A stretch of DNA of 13,883 nucleotides from SKVR01 sp964589855. GTDB taxonomy: Bacteria > Bacteroidota > Bacteroidia > Bacteroidales > UBA7960. The stretch lies in contig CAZPVB010000096.1 of NCBI GenBank assembly GCA_964589855.1, positions 1-13,883 on the forward strand. The letters run 5' to 3'. Shown in pieces: positions 13,741-13,883 of the stretch (position 1 is its first letter; every line of letters starts with the position of its first letter). Below the pieces are notes generated by a model, which was given only the letters and a program-made list of their open reading frames with translations, made no database searches and was not told the DNA's origin. A program made the translations under genes and the position numbers.

Positions 13741-13883
13741 TCAGGGAAGCTCTTTGTATTCAAAACCAAACAACTTGCTTAAATTGGTTTTTACCTTTTG
13801 CTTTACCTGATTCATATCCAATGCAACTGCTGTTTCTTTTTCAAGAGAGGTTGCTTTTTTGTCGGTAAAACCACAGGGGTTGA
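13741..13883 (-). CDS. lipB: LipB octanoyltransferase, C-terminal fragment
   Basis: The last 46 codons of a gene running off the right edge. The fragment begins NPCGF, the conserved NPCG motif that carries the acyl-thioester cysteine of LipB (C169 in E. coli), and continues DKKATSLEKE before a C-terminal helix with VKQKVKTNLSKLFGFEY. LipB moves octanoyl groups from acyl carrier protein to lipoyl domains of 2-oxo acid dehydrogenases and the glycine cleavage system. The stop codon is TGA at 13741-13743. Only this end is visible, so the start and the catalytic lysine cannot be checked. An open frame on the opposite strand (13628-13810) overlaps it and is taken as non-coding. Confidence 0.85.
   Translation of the reverse strand, partial: NPCGFTDKKATSLEKETAVALDMNQVKQKVKTNLSKLFGFEYKELP

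Noticed and set aside
13628..13810. Plus-strand open frame of 60 codons at the right end
   Set aside because: It starts at TTG, overlaps the 3' end of lipB on the other strand, covers two hairpins, and its product resembles no family. Treated as a chance frame.
8683..13883. Full capsule or exopolysaccharide synthesis locus
   Set aside because: No glycosyltransferase, Wzx, Wzy or nucleotide-sugar gene is present; the genes after the terminator are a flavin reductase and rlmN.

Overview
The window looks like chromosomal DNA from a member of the Bacteroidota, probably a marine or gut-type Bacteroidales/Marinilabiliales relative. The base composition is AT-rich. Several genes are preceded by the phylum's -7 promoter element TAnnTTTG rather than a classical -10 box, and ribosome binding sites are weak and A-rich. 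The protein families also fit: a long (478-residue) isocitrate dehydrogenase, a lipoprotein sulfatase, SPOR-repeat proteins, and a Wza/Wzc pair whose Wzc has its kinase domain fused. No insertion sequence, phage, CRISPR array, rRNA or tRNA was found. The assignment is from family resemblance only.

Layout, left to right. At the left edge is a possible unidentified minus-strand coding fragment, then an ADP-ribosylglycohydrolase on the plus strand (225-1190). Next, on the minus strand, come a small exported SPOR-domain protein (1537-1992) and isocitrate dehydrogenase (2341-3777). They are separated by about 350 non-coding bases rich in inverted repeats. A lipoprotein sulfatase (4074-5474) is divergent from the dehydrogenase, has a good promoter and ends at a terminator-like hairpin. 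Two small membrane proteins follow on the plus strand (5725-6108 and a DoxX-like protein 6133-6528). They converge on rlmN (6546-7625, minus), which lies downstream of a small flavin reductase (7869-8519, minus).

The right half is a minus-strand polysaccharide-export cluster. A large exported protein with an acidic repeat and two SPOR-like domains (11999-13195) comes first, then a Wza-like outer-membrane lipoprotein (11087-11872), then a Wzc-like co-polymerase/tyrosine kinase (8683-11067), closed by a terminator at about 8611-8651. No glycosyltransferase, flippase or polymerase is present, so this is an export module without its synthesis genes. At the right edge, after 545 non-coding bases, is the C-terminal end of lipB (octanoyltransferase), including its active-site cysteine.

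Most of the window is housekeeping and envelope genes. I do not see a clearly new system. The points most worth a second look are the unusual coenzyme-loop residues of the isocitrate dehydrogenase, the orphan SPOR-Wza-Wzc module with its altered P-loop, the overlapping alternative hairpins just before the SPOR gene's start codon, and two structured non-coding stretches.
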